From: JAXMCI01 sp046349435
GTDB lineage: Bacteria > Pseudomonadota > Alphaproteobacteria > Dongiales > Dongiaceae
Direction of reading: 5' to 3'
Length of the DNA stretch: 64,000 bases
NCBI GenBank assembly: GCA_046349435.1
Contig: JAXMCI010000010.1
Span: forward strand, 62,001 to 126,000
Shown: piece by piece, positions 41,302 to 49,996 of the stretch
Numbering within the stretch: position 1 is the stretch's first letter
Layout of the letters: each line of letters opens with the position of its first letter
Position numbers and translations under genes: made by a program
The notes under the pieces: generated by a model
Seen by the model: only the letters and a program-made list of their open reading frames with translations
The model's database searches: none
Told to the model about the DNA's origin: nothing

Positions 41302-42801
41302 ATGGCTGGCCGGCAGGGCGGGCGATGGGTGGCGAGGCTGGGGTCGGGCCTGCTGTGTGTCCTGTTGCTGGCCGGCACGTCCCTGGCCGCCGGACCGGAA
41401 GCCGCGCTTCGGGACCGGCTCGCGGCCGCTGCGCAGCCGACGCTCGCTGCCTTCTACGCCGAGCGGGGCTACCGGCCGGTCTGGACCGATGTTGGCGGGG
41501 TCGCCGCGCCCGGCCGCCGCCTGGCGGCGGCGCTCGCGGCCTCCGGCCATCCGGCGCCGGCCGGCACGGACCCGGCCGCCACCGAGCTGCTGCTGAGCGG
41601 CGCGCTGCTGCAGCTGGCGGCCGGCCTCGCCGACGTCGATGCCCCGGCGGGGGCGGTCGACACAACCGGGCTGGCGCTGCTGCGGCGTGCCGCGCTCGCC
41701 GCCGCGACCGAGCCGGCCGGCGGTCCGGCGCTGGCCGCCTTCCTCGGGAGCGAGCTGCCCGACGATCCCGGCTATTGGCGGCTGCGTGCCGCGGTCGAGC
41801 GCTATGCCCGGCTGCAGCCGGCCGACTGGCCGGCGATCGCCGACGGCCCGCCGCTCGTGCCCGGCGACGAGGACGAGCGGGTCCTGGCGCTGCGCCAGCG
41901 GCTCGCCGCCGAGGACGCGCCCGAGCTGGCGCTGCCGCTGGCCCTCTTCGACCCGGCGCTGGAGGCGGCGGTGCGCCGCTTCCAGCTGCGCCACGGGCTG
42001 GCGGTCGACGGCGCGGTCGGGCCGCTGACGCGCCGCGCCCTCAACCGGACGGTCGCCGCCCGGCTGGCGACGCTGCGGGCCAACCGCGAGCGGCTGCGCC
42101 GGCCGCTCGCCGACCGTCCGGAGCGCTACCTGCTGGTCAACATCGCCGCCGCCGAGCTCGCCGAGGTGGTCGACGGGCAGGTGGGGTTCGAGAGCCCGGT
42201 GATCGTCGGCCGCAGCGACTGGCCGACGCCGGAGCTGGAGAGCGCCATCACCGCCATCGACCTCAACCCCGCCTGGCACGTGCCGCCCAGCATCGTCGCC
42301 GCCGAGCTCGGTCCCCGGCTGAAGCGCGATCCCGGCTATCTCGGGCGCCAGCACATCCGGGTCTTCGAAGGCGGCGGCGAGCTGTCGCCGGCCGAGGTCG
42401 CGGCCCGCTCGTCGCTCGGCGGTCTGCGCTTCCGGCAGGATCCGGGCGGCCAGAACCCGCTGGGACCGCTGAAGTTCGTCTTCGCCAACCCCTACGGCGT
42501 CTATCTGCACGGCAGCCCGGCGGTCGGCCTGTTCCGCCGCGCCGAGCGGGCGCTCAGCCATGGCTGCGTGCGGGTCGAGCGGGCGCTGGAGCTGGCGCAG
42601 CGGCTGCTCGCCGGGGATCCCGCCTGGACGCCGGCGGCGCTGGCGGCGGCGCTCGCCTCGGGCGCGACGCGCACCGTGCCGCTCCGCGTCCCGATGCCGA
42701 TCCTGTTGGTCTATCTCACGGCCTGGGTCGATGCGGACGGCACGGTGCAGTTCCGCGACGACCTCTATGGCCGCGACCCGCCGACGCCGCCGCCCGCCTG
42801 A
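41302..42801 (+). CDS. LdtD/YcbB-like L,D-transpeptidase
   Basis: A 499-residue periplasmic enzyme. Residues 1-29 are a signal peptide ending SLAAG; a helical scaffold domain follows, then a peptidoglycan-binding domain (about residues 195-250, EAAVRRFQLRHGLAVDGAVGP), and a YkuD domain with YLHGSP and the catalytic Cys422 in SHGCVRV. It forms 3-3 cross-links in peptidoglycan or attaches proteins to it. The long scaffold before a YkuD domain and the adjacent DUF882/YcbK gene match the E. coli ldtD-ycbK arrangement. GAAGGAGG precedes ATG 41302. Confidence 0.92.
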   Translation: MAGRQGGRWVARLGSGLLCVLLLAGTSLAAGPEAALRDRLAAAAQPTLAAFYAERGYRPVWTDVGGVAAPGRRLAAALAASGHPAPAGTDPAATELLLSGALLQLAAGLADVDAPAGAVDTTGLALLRRAALAAATEPAGGPALAAFLGSELPDDPGYWRLRAAVERYARLQPADWPAIADGPPLVPGDEDERVLALRQRLAAEDAPELALPLALFDPALEAAVRRFQLRHGLAVDGAVGPLTRRALNRTVAARLATLRANRERLRRPLADRPERYLLVNIAAAELAEVVDGQVGFESPVIVGRSDWPTPELESAITAIDLNPAWHVPPSIVAAELGPRLKRDPGYLGRQHIRVFEGGGELSPAEVAARSSLGGLRFRQDPGGQNPLGPLKFVFANPYGVYLHGSPAVGLFRRAERALSHGCVRVERALELAQRLLAGDPAWTPAALAAALASGATRTVPLRVPMPILLVYLTAWVDADGTVQFRDDLYGRDPPTPPPA

Positions 42802-42868
42802 GGCCGCTCTTGCCAGCCGGCCGCGATCCTGCTTGCATCCGCCCCGCGTCCGATCCGGAGGTCAGCCG

Positions 42869-43426
42869 TTGAAGCCGAACGCCGCCGACACCGTCCGCCG
42901 CCGCGCCGCGCTCCGCCTCGGGCTGGGCGCCGCGGCGGCCCTGCTCTGCGCCCCGCGGCTCGCCCGGGCCGCCGTCTCCCAGGCCGAGCCGACGCTCAGC
43001 TTCTACAACCTCCATACCGGCGAGAGCCTGGTCGCGACCTTCCGCGCCGGCGGCCGCTACGTGCCGGAGGAGCTGGCGGCCATCGACCGGCTGCTGCGCG
43101 ATTTCCGCACCGGCGATGTCCATGCGATCGACGTGCGGCTGCTCGAGCTGCTGGCCCGGGTGCATCGCCGCCTCGGCAGCAACCGGCCCTTCGCGGTGAT
43201 CTCCGGCTACCGCTCGCCGAAGACCAACGCCAGGCTCGCGTCCGAGTCGGGCGGCGTCGCCTCGCACAGCCTGCACATGCGCGGCCAGGCGATCGACGTG
43301 CGGCTGGCCGACCGGCCGATCGACCAGCTCCGGCAGGCCGGCCTCGAGCTGCGCGGCGGCGGCGTCGGCTTCTATCCGCGCTCCGACTTCGTCCATCTCG
43401 ACGTCGGGCCGGTCCGCCGCTGGTAG
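42869..43426 (+). CDS. YcbK-like DUF882 peptidase (M15 family fold)
   Basis: A 185-residue exported protein. The N-terminus RRRAALRLGLGAAAALLC is a twin-arginine-type signal ending ARA (about residue 34). The M15-like zinc site is SLHMRGQAID (His136, Asp143) with His176 in FVHLDVG, and ISGYRSPKTN precedes it. Members are thought to be peptidoglycan carboxypeptidases or related hydrolases. The start is TTG 42869, supported by a GGAGG ribosome site seven bases upstream; no ATG or GTG serves in frame before the signal. Pairing with the L,D-transpeptidase points to cell-wall remodelling. Confidence 0.88.
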   Translation: MKPNAADTVRRRAALRLGLGAAAALLCAPRLARAAVSQAEPTLSFYNLHTGESLVATFRAGGRYVPEELAAIDRLLRDFRTGDVHAIDVRLLELLARVHRRLGSNRPFAVISGYRSPKTNARLASESGGVASHSLHMRGQAIDVRLADRPIDQLRQAGLELRGGGVGFYPRSDFVHLDVGPVRRW

Positions 43427-43431
43427 GCGCC

Positions 43432-44136
43432 TCAGGCGGGGCCGAGCCGCTCCACGCAGTGCGCGACCGTAACCGCGACCGAATCGAGCACGGGGATGCC
43501 GGTTTCCGCCGCCACCGCCGCGGCGATCGGCGCGCCTTGCAGGTTCGTGCACATGACGACGATCGCGTCGGGGCGCGCTGACGCCACCCGCCGGCATTGC
43601 GCGGCGATGGCCGCCGGCGGCACCCGCCCGTAGTCGGTGTTGACCGTCAGGTCGAGCCGGTCGGCCGCCGCCGTGTCGATGCCGATCGCCCGGTAGTTGG
43701 CGACGATGCGTGCCTCCAGGGCGGCGACATAGGGGGTGACCAGCCCGATGCGGCGGGCGCCGAGCGCCGCCAGCCGCCGGTTGATGGCGATCACCGACGA
43801 GGTCGCCGCGATGCCGCAGCGCCCGGCGATCGCCGCCGCGAGCGCCTCGTCGCGCTCGAACCCGAGCCAGCTCGCCGCCGTGCCGGCCCAGGCGATCAGG
43901 TCGACCTCGGCGTCGGCCAGCAGCTGCGCCGCCTGCAGCATGGCCGGCGGCGCGAACTGGTCGCGCGAGGCGGCATCGTCGGAGATCAGCGTGACGCCGA
44001 GCCGCGAGAAATGGGCGGTGACGGTGCCGTCGCGCGGCAGCAGCCGCATCGTCTCCGGCTCGACCACGGTGTTGGAGGAGGGCAGCAGGATGCCGAGGCG
44101 CCGCGGCGCGGGCCTGCCCGGATCCGCCGCCGTCAC
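43432..44136 (-). CDS. Asp/Glu racemase superfamily protein (maleate isomerase / arylmalonate decarboxylase-like)
   Basis: A 234-residue protein of the two-domain Asp/Glu racemase superfamily. LGILLPSSNTVVEPE at the N-terminus is the signature of the maleate cis-trans isomerase branch. The second catalytic cysteine is present (Cys196 in VVMCTNLQG), but the first is replaced by Gly85 in WAGTAAS, as in arylmalonate decarboxylases, which use a single cysteine. It could therefore be a decarboxylase, isomerase or racemase with altered chemistry. GTG 44136 overlaps the GntR stop as GTGA. It belongs to the regulatory side of the divergent catabolic locus. Confidence 0.8.
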   Translation of the reverse strand: MTAADPGRPAPRRLGILLPSSNTVVEPETMRLLPRDGTVTAHFSRLGVTLISDDAASRDQFAPPAMLQAAQLLADAEVDLIAWAGTAASWLGFERDEALAAAIAGRCGIAATSSVIAINRRLAALGARRIGLVTPYVAALEARIVANYRAIGIDTAAADRLDLTVNTDYGRVPPAAIAAQCRRVASARPDAIVVMCTNLQGAPIAAAVAAETGIPVLDSVAVTVAHCVERLGPA

Positions 44137-44825
44137 ATCCGCAGTCCCTTGGCCAGCGTCAGCGCGTCCTCGCCGAGGATGCGGACATGGTCGCGCATGG
44201 CGAGCGCGGCGCGCCCCGCGTCGCGCTTGCGCAGGGCGCGCAGGATCTGGTCGTGCTCCTTCAGCGCCTCCTCGGTGCGGCCGGGGCGGAAGGTGATGAA
44301 GCGGCGATAGGGCGCCAGCCGCTTGTCGAGCACGCCGATCTCCTCGACCAGCACGAGGTTGCGCGCGGCATCGTGGATCGCGCCGTGGAAGTCGCCGTTG
44401 ACCCGGTAGTAGGCCGCGGCGTCGGAGCCCCCCGCGGCGAGCTGGCAGGCGCTGTGCGCCGCCTCGATGGCGGCGAGGCTCGCCGCCTCCATGCGCTCGA
44501 CGGCGAGCCGCGCGGCGACGCCCTCGAGCTCGGCGACGAGCTCGAAGAGGCCGACCACCTCGCCCACGGTCGGCCGCGCCACGGTGGCGCCGAGCCGCGG
44601 CCGGAGCTCGACCAGCCGGGAGGAGGCGAGCAGGCGCAGCGCCTCGCGGATCGGCGTGCGCGACACCTCGAAGCGGCGCGTCAGGCTGGCCTCGTCGAGC
44701 CGCTCGCCGGGCTTCAGCCGGCCCTCGAGGATCTCGTTCTCGATGGTCGCGGTGAGCCGCTCGACCAGCGAGGGCTGGTGCGGGCTCTGCAGCGCGTGAG
44801 GGAGGCTGTGATCGTCGGGCGGCAT
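44133..44825 (-). CDS. GntR/FCD-family transcriptional regulator
   Basis: A 230-residue regulator with an N-terminal winged helix (VERLTATIENEILEGRLKPGERLDEASLTRRFEVSRTPIREALRLL split over residues 21-66) and a C-terminal FCD ligand domain with the metal/carboxylate-binding histidines in NGDFHGAIHDAARN and DHVRILGEDAL. FadR/FCD regulators typically sense organic acids. It is divergent from the SDR-to-peptidase operon, and direct repeats of GTRTACAAG between them are probable binding sites. Confidence 0.9.
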   Translation of the reverse strand: MPPDDHSLPHALQSPHQPSLVERLTATIENEILEGRLKPGERLDEASLTRRFEVSRTPIREALRLLASSRLVELRPRLGATVARPTVGEVVGLFELVAELEGVAARLAVERMEAASLAAIEAAHSACQLAAGGSDAAAYYRVNGDFHGAIHDAARNLVLVEEIGVLDKRLAPYRRFITFRPGRTEEALKEHDQILRALRKRDAGRAALAMRDHVRILGEDALTLAKGLRM

Positions 44826-44895
44826 GGGGCGGCGCTGCGGCAGATCGTCTCAAGCGGGACCGTCTTGACGCGACGGCGTGGCTCTTTGATACTAG

Positions 44896-44915
44896 GTATA
44901 CAAGACGTGTACAAG
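44896..44915. promoter_or_regulatory. Direct repeat, probable GntR operator
   Basis: GTATACAAG, two bases, GTGTACAAG form a direct repeat of period 11 between the divergent GntR gene and the SDR operon. GTATAC-containing sites are typical of FCD-type GntR regulators. A TTGATA element eight bases upstream could be the -35 box for the SDR operon, putting the repeat inside its promoter. Confidence 0.55.
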
Positions 44916-44972
44916 CCTCCGCACGCGGCGCTCCGGGAGCGTTCGCGAGCAGGAAGGCAGGCAGGGGACGCG

Positions 44973-45755
44973 ATGGATTTGGGACTGGCGGGCCGGTGGG
45001 TCCTGATCACCGGCGCTTCGCAGGGGATCGGCGCGGGGGTCGCCAAGGTGTTCGCCGAGGAGGGCTGCCACCTGCACCTCACGGCGCGCAACCGCGACAA
45101 CCTCGAGCAGGTCAGGGCCGGCATCGTCGCCGAGCATGGCGTGCAGGTCGTGCTGCATCCGATGGACCTGACCGAGCCGGGCGCGATCGAGCGGCTGGCC
45201 GAGGCGGCGCCCGAGATCGACATCCTGATCAACAATGCCGGCGTGATTCCCGGCGGCAACCTGGCCTCGTTCGACGAGCGCGCCTGGCGCGACGGCTGGG
45301 AGCTCAAGGTCTTCGGCTACATCAACCTCACCCGGCTGGTCTATGCGCGGATGAAGGCGCGCGGCCGCGGCGTCATCATCAACGACATCGGCAATGCGGG
45401 CGAGCGCCACGACGCCGACTACATCGCCGGCACCGCCGGCAATGCCAGCCTGATGGCCTTCACCCGCGCGCTCGGCGGGCGCAGCCTCGACGACGGCATC
45501 CGCGTGGTCGGCATCAATCCCGGCCCGGTCGACACCGACCGCATCTACAAGCTGCTGAAGCGCCGCGCCAAGGACTGGTACGGCGACGAGTCGCGCTGGC
45601 CCGAGCTGCAGGCCCGCTACCCGCTCGGCCGCCCGGCCAAGGTGCGCGAGATCGCCGACCTGATGGCCTTCCTCGCCTCCGATCGCTCGGCCTATACCAG
45701 CGGCGCCATCTTCACCGTCGATGGCGGCATCACCTCGCGCTCCTCGATCATCTGA
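44973..45755 (+). CDS. Short-chain dehydrogenase/reductase lacking the catalytic lysine
   Basis: A 260-residue SDR with the NAD(P) motif TGASQGIG at residues 13-20 and NNAG at 87-90. The active-site Tyr150 is present in DYIAGTAGN, but the expected lysine four residues later is Thr154. The YIAG(S/T)AGN motif occurs in a distinct SDR subgroup found in catabolic loci. The reaction is presumably an oxidation or reduction of a hydroxyl or keto intermediate. It is the first gene of the plus-strand operon, eight bases before the aldehyde dehydrogenase start. Confidence 0.85.
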   Translation: MDLGLAGRWVLITGASQGIGAGVAKVFAEEGCHLHLTARNRDNLEQVRAGIVAEHGVQVVLHPMDLTEPGAIERLAEAAPEIDILINNAGVIPGGNLASFDERAWRDGWELKVFGYINLTRLVYARMKARGRGVIINDIGNAGERHDADYIAGTAGNASLMAFTRALGGRSLDDGIRVVGINPGPVDTDRIYKLLKRRAKDWYGDESRWPELQARYPLGRPAKVREIADLMAFLASDRSAYTSGAIFTVDGGITSRSSII

Positions 45756-45763
45756 GGCCGGCG

Positions 45764-47267
45764 GTGGCTGCGGTGCTGCTTCCCGAACGCGGCCGGCTGC
45801 ACTACGGCGGCGCCGCGCGGGAGCCGCTCGACGCCGGCCGCCTCGAGGTGCGCAGCCCGGCGACCCGCGCGCTGCTGACCACGGTTCCCGATGCCGGCGA
45901 GGCCGACGTCGCGGCGGCCGCGGCCGCCGCGGCCGCGGCGGCGCCCGGCGGGGCCGCCACCGACCCGGCCGAGCGGGCCCGCCTCGCTGCGCAGGCTGGC
46001 CGATCTGCTGCGGGCCCGGATGGACGATCTGGCGGCGCTGGAATCGGCGGTCACCGGCCGGCCGATCCGCGAGATGCGCGCCCAGATGGGCCGCATCCCG
46101 GAGTGGCTCGACTACTTCGCGGGCATCGTCCTCGGGCTGGAGGGCGAGGCCAACCGGGTGAAGGGCGGCTTCCTCACCTACACCGCCTGGGAGCCCTACG
46201 GCGTCTGTGCGCTGCTGACACCCTGGAACCACCCGATCCTGATCCTGGTGAAGAAGCTGGCGGCGGCGCTCGCCGCCGGCAATTGCTGTCTCGTCAAGCC
46301 CTCCGAGCTGGCGCCGGTGTCGCCGCTGCTGCTCGCCGAGTGGGCCGTCGAGGCCGGGCTGCCGCCGGGCACGCTCAACGTCGTCACCGGCGGCGGCCGC
46401 ACCGGCGCGCTGGTCTGCGCCGCCACCCCGGTGCAGCGCATCGACCTGACCGGCGGCACGGCGACCGGCAGGCGGGTCGCCGCCGCCGCCGCCGAGCGGC
46501 TGGTGCCCTGCACGCTCGAGCTCGGCGGCAAGGCGCCGGTGGTGATCGCCGAGGACGTCGATCTCGAGGAGGCGGCGGCCGGCGCCGCCTTCGCCGCCTT
46601 CGTGGCGGCCGGCCAGACCTGCGTCTCCGGCACCCGCTTCATCGTGGCGCGGCCGATCTACGAGGCCTTCGTCGCGCGGCTGGGCGCGCGCGCCCGCGCC
46701 ATCCGGGTCGGCGACCCCGCCGATCCGGCGACCGAGATGGGGCCGGTGGTCTCCGCCGCGGCGCGCGATCGCTGCCTCGCCCATGTCGCGGCGGCCACGG
46801 CCGAGGGCGCCCGGCTGGTCGCCGGCGGCGCCGCGCCGCCCGGCCTGCCGCCGGCGCTGGACGAGGGCTTCTACGTCGCGCCGACGGTGCTCGCCGACGT
46901 GGCGCCTGAGCACCGGCTGTTCCGCGAGGAGCTGTTCGGCCCGGTGGTCGGCGTCACGCCCTATGGCGACGAGGAGGAGGCGGTGGCGCTGGCCAACGCC
47001 AGCGAGTTCGCGCTCGGCGCCGCGGTCTGGACGCGCGACGTCGGCCGGGCGCACCGGCTGGCCGGCCGGATCCGCGCCGGCGTGCTGTGGATCAACGACC
47101 ATCACAAGAACGACCCGCGCTCGGTCTGGGGCGGCTGGGGCGCCAGCGGCTACGGCAAGGAGAACGGCTGGGACGCGCTCAAGAGCTACCTGAGAAAGCG
47201 CAGCGTGGTGGTCCGCACCGGCCCGCGCTTCGACGACTGGTTCGCCGGCGGGACGCGCTACGGATGA
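45764..47267 (+). pseudogene. Aldehyde dehydrogenase, one frameshift near codon 75
   Basis: The GTG at 45764 opens a frame reading LLPERGRLHYGGAAREPL and LEVRSPATRALLTTVPDAGE, a typical aldehyde dehydrogenase N-terminus. Near 45980-45990 the coding sense moves to another frame that continues LRRLADLLRARMDDLAALES and the full catalytic body: PWNHPILI, LTGGTATGRR, catalytic Glu in TLELGGKAP, catalytic Cys in AGQTCVSG, and the C-terminal GASGYGKENG. One surplus base would explain it. The enzyme would oxidise the aldehyde made by the SDR or the amine dehydrogenase. Its stop overlaps the ABC ATPase start (ATGA). Confidence 0.8.
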
Positions 47268-48097
47268 GCCCGCCCGCCGCCATGGCCGCGCCGCGGCCGG
47301 CCGCCGCGCCGGCGCCCTGCGTGCTGTTCGCCGGCGTCGCGGTGACCTTCCGCGCCGAGCGCGGCCATACGCCGGTGCGCGCGCTCGACGGCATCGACCT
47401 CGCCATCGCCGAGCGCGAGTTCGTCTCGCTGATCGGCCCGTCGGGCTGCGGCAAGAGCACGCTGCTGCGGGTGATCGCCGACATCATGGCGCCGAGCCAG
47501 GGCAGCGCCACGATCAACGGCCGGCCGCCGCGTGCCGCCCGCGAGGCGCGCGAGATCGGCTTCGTCTTCCAGGAGGCGGCGCTGCTCGAATGGCGCCGCA
47601 TCCTCGACAACATCGCGCTGCCGCTCGAGCTCGCCGGAGTGCCGCGGGGGGAGCGCGAGGCCCGCGCCCGGGAGCTGATCCAGCTGGTCGGGCTGAAGGG
47701 CTTCGAGGCGGCCTGGCCGCGCCAGCTCTCGGGCGGCATGCGCCAGCGCGCCGCCATCGCCCGCGCGCTCGCCACCCGGCCGCGCGTCCTGCTGATGGAC
47801 GAGCCCTTCGGCGCGCTCGACCAGATCACCCGCGACCGGCTCAACATGGAGCTGGTGCACATCACCGAGGCGACCCAGGCGACCGTGCTGTTCGTCACCC
47901 ACTCGATCCGCGAGGCGGTGCTGCTCTCCGACCGGGTCGTGGTGATGTCGCCGCGCCCCGGCCGCATCGTCGGCGCGATCGACATCGACCTGCCGCGGCC
48001 GCGCTCGCTCGCCACGCGGGAGGACCCGCGCTACCTCGAGCTGATCCGCCGCGGCGCCGCCGAGCTGGAGCAGGGCTATGGCAGCCATGAGCGATAG
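47264..48097 (+). CDS. ABC transporter ATP-binding protein (NitT/TauT type)
   Basis: A 277-residue ATPase with Walker A GPSGCGKST at residues 58-66, Q-loop FVFQEAALLEWR, signature LSGGMRQR near residue 156, Walker B LLMDEPFGALD, and the switch histidine in FVTHSIREAV. The C-terminal MSPRPGRIV block is typical of the nitrate/sulfonate/taurine class. With the permease and NMT1/THI5-like binding protein it forms an importer. It overlaps the permease start by 11 bases and follows the aldehyde dehydrogenase by an ATGA overlap. Confidence 0.93.
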   Translation: MSPPAAMAAPRPAAAPAPCVLFAGVAVTFRAERGHTPVRALDGIDLAIAEREFVSLIGPSGCGKSTLLRVIADIMAPSQGSATINGRPPRAAREAREIGFVFQEAALLEWRRILDNIALPLELAGVPRGEREARARELIQLVGLKGFEAAWPRQLSGGMRQRAAIARALATRPRVLLMDEPFGALDQITRDRLNMELVHITEATQATVLFVTHSIREAVLLSDRVVVMSPRPGRIVGAIDIDLPRPRSLATREDPRYLELIRRGAAELEQGYGSHER

Positions 48098-48899
48098 CGC
48101 CGGGGCGGCCGGCGGGCCGGGCCCGGCCTGGATGGCGCGGGCCTGGCCGCTGATCTGGCCGCCGCTGCTGACCGCGGTGCTGGTCGGGCTGGTCTGGGAG
48201 GGGATGACCGTCGCCTTCGACATCCCGCCCTACCTCATCCCGTCGCCGAGCCGCATCTGGCTGGCGTTCTGGGCCAACCCGCAGGGGCTGCTGAGCAACG
48301 CCGGCGTCACGCTGCTGGAGGCGGTGAGCGGCTGCGCCATCGGCTCGCTGCTCGGCGCCGCGCTCGGCACCGCCTTCGCCTATTCGCGGCTGCTGGCGCG
48401 CAGCCTGCTGCCCTACTTCATCGCCTCCAACACCATCCCGACGGTGGCGATCGCGCCGATCATCATCCTGTGGTTCGGCCACGGGCTCGGCTCGAAGATC
48501 GCCGTCACCACCTTCCTCTCCTTCTTCCCGCTCGCCCTCAACATGATGAAGGGGCTGCAGTCCTACGACCGCGTCATCATGGACGTCTTCCACGTCGCCG
48601 CCGCCAGCCCGTGGCAGCGCTTCCTCAAGATGCGGCTGCCGAGCGCGCTGCCCTACGTCTTCGTCGGGCTCAAGATCAACGTCACCTTCTCGGTGATCGG
48701 CGCCATCGTCTCGGAGTTCGTGCAGGCCGACCGCGGGCTGGGCTTCGTCATCATGACGACCTACCGCACCCTCAACATGCCGCGGCTGTGGGCGGCGCTG
48801 ATCGTCTCGGCGCTGATCGGCATCGTGTTCTTCGGCATCGTCACCCTGATCGAGCGGCTGGTCATTCCCTGGCACGCCTCGATGCGTACCGAAGCCTGA
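48087..48899 (+). CDS. ABC transporter permease (NitT/TauT type)
   Basis: A 270-residue inner-membrane permease with about six helices and the EAA-type coupling loop around VFHVAAASPWQRFLKMRLPSA, which meets the ATPase. It should homodimerise in the importer. ATG 48087 is taken as the start; ATG 48078 is nine bases upstream within the ATPase gene. The substrate is set by the binding protein downstream. Confidence 0.92.
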   Translation: MSDSAGAAGGPGPAWMARAWPLIWPPLLTAVLVGLVWEGMTVAFDIPPYLIPSPSRIWLAFWANPQGLLSNAGVTLLEAVSGCAIGSLLGAALGTAFAYSRLLARSLLPYFIASNTIPTVAIAPIIILWFGHGLGSKIAVTTFLSFFPLALNMMKGLQSYDRVIMDVFHVAAASPWQRFLKMRLPSALPYVFVGLKINVTFSVIGAIVSEFVQADRGLGFVIMTTYRTLNMPRLWAALIVSALIGIVFFGIVTLIERLVIPWHASMRTEA

Positions 48900-48935
48900 G
48901 CAAACCGGAGCAAACAGAAGAGGAGGCACCGTCAC

Positions 48936-49943
48936 ATGTCCTGGTTCAAAGCGGCCGCCGCGGCGGCGATCGGTGTTCTGGCGCTGGCGGGCACCGCCTC
49001 CGCCGAGGACACCATGCGTCTCGAATGGGTCATCCAGGGCCAGTTCGCCGGCCCGCTGATGGCGCTGGAGAAGGGGTACTACAAGGCGGCCGGCGTCGAT
49101 CTCGAGCTGCTCCCGGCCGGCCCGGACATCCGTCCGGCGGTGACCGTCGCCCAGGGGACCGACACCTTCGGCATCGGCCATCCCAACCAGGTGATCGCGG
49201 CGCGGGCCAACGGCGCCCCGCTGGTCACCGTCGTGCAGTTCGGCCACACCTCGGCGGACACCTACATCGCCCGCAAGGAGACCGGCATCAAGTCCATCAA
49301 GGACATGAAGGGCCACAGCGTCGGCCTGTGGTTCGGCGGCGACGAGCACGAGTTCCTCGCCATGCTGAACAACGCCGGCATCGACCAGGGCGACGTTCAC
49401 CTCGTCAACCAGGGCTTCGACATCATCGCCTGGATGAACAAGGATTACGAGGTGATGCAGGTGACCCGCTACAACGAGCTGCAGCAGGTCTACGCCCAGG
49501 GCATCAAGAAGGAGGACCTGGTGTTCCTCGAGCCCTCCGATTCCGGCGTGGCGCTGGTCAACACCGGCATCTTCACCACCGAGAAGGAGATCAAGGACCA
49601 CCCCGAGAAGGTCCAGGCGGTGGTCGACGCCACGATGCGCGGCTGGCAGGAGGCGCTGGCCGATCCCGAGGCGGCGGCGAAGATCGTCCTCAAGTACAAC
49701 CCGGAGCTCAAGCTCGACCTCCAGGTGAAGATGATCCAGGCGATGGGCGACATCTTCTGCACCGGCGTCACGCTCGACGGCAAGTTCGGCATGTCGGTGC
49801 TGTCGGAGTGGGAGACGGCGCAGAAGGTGCTGCTCGGCGCCAAGCTGATCGACCAGGGCATCGACCTCGAGAAGGCCTTCACCAACCAGTTCTGGGACAA
49901 GGCCCCGGCCGCCTACAAGACGATCGCCTGCCCGAAGTCCTGA
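48936..49943 (+). CDS. ABC transporter substrate-binding protein (NMT1/THI5-like)
   Basis: A 335-residue periplasmic binding protein with a signal peptide (residues 1-23, ending ASA). The mature protein starts EDTMRLEWVIQGQFAGPLMALEKGYY, the NMT1/THI5-like signature, followed by FGIGHPNQVIAARANGAPL. Relatives bind pyrimidine, riboflavin, taurine or aliphatic amine compounds; the ligand here cannot be read from sequence. GAAGAGGAGG precedes the ATG at a slightly long distance. Spacing of 36 bases after the permease keeps it in the operon. Confidence 0.92.
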   Translation: MSWFKAAAAAAIGVLALAGTASAEDTMRLEWVIQGQFAGPLMALEKGYYKAAGVDLELLPAGPDIRPAVTVAQGTDTFGIGHPNQVIAARANGAPLVTVVQFGHTSADTYIARKETGIKSIKDMKGHSVGLWFGGDEHEFLAMLNNAGIDQGDVHLVNQGFDIIAWMNKDYEVMQVTRYNELQQVYAQGIKKEDLVFLEPSDSGVALVNTGIFTTEKEIKDHPEKVQAVVDATMRGWQEALADPEAAAKIVLKYNPELKLDLQVKMIQAMGDIFCTGVTLDGKFGMSVLSEWETAQKVLLGAKLIDQGIDLEKAFTNQFWDKAPAAYKTIACPKS

Positions 49944-49996
49944 GCATCGACCGAAGAGGCGGGGCCGCCCGGGAGGGCGGCCCCGATCAGCCGACC

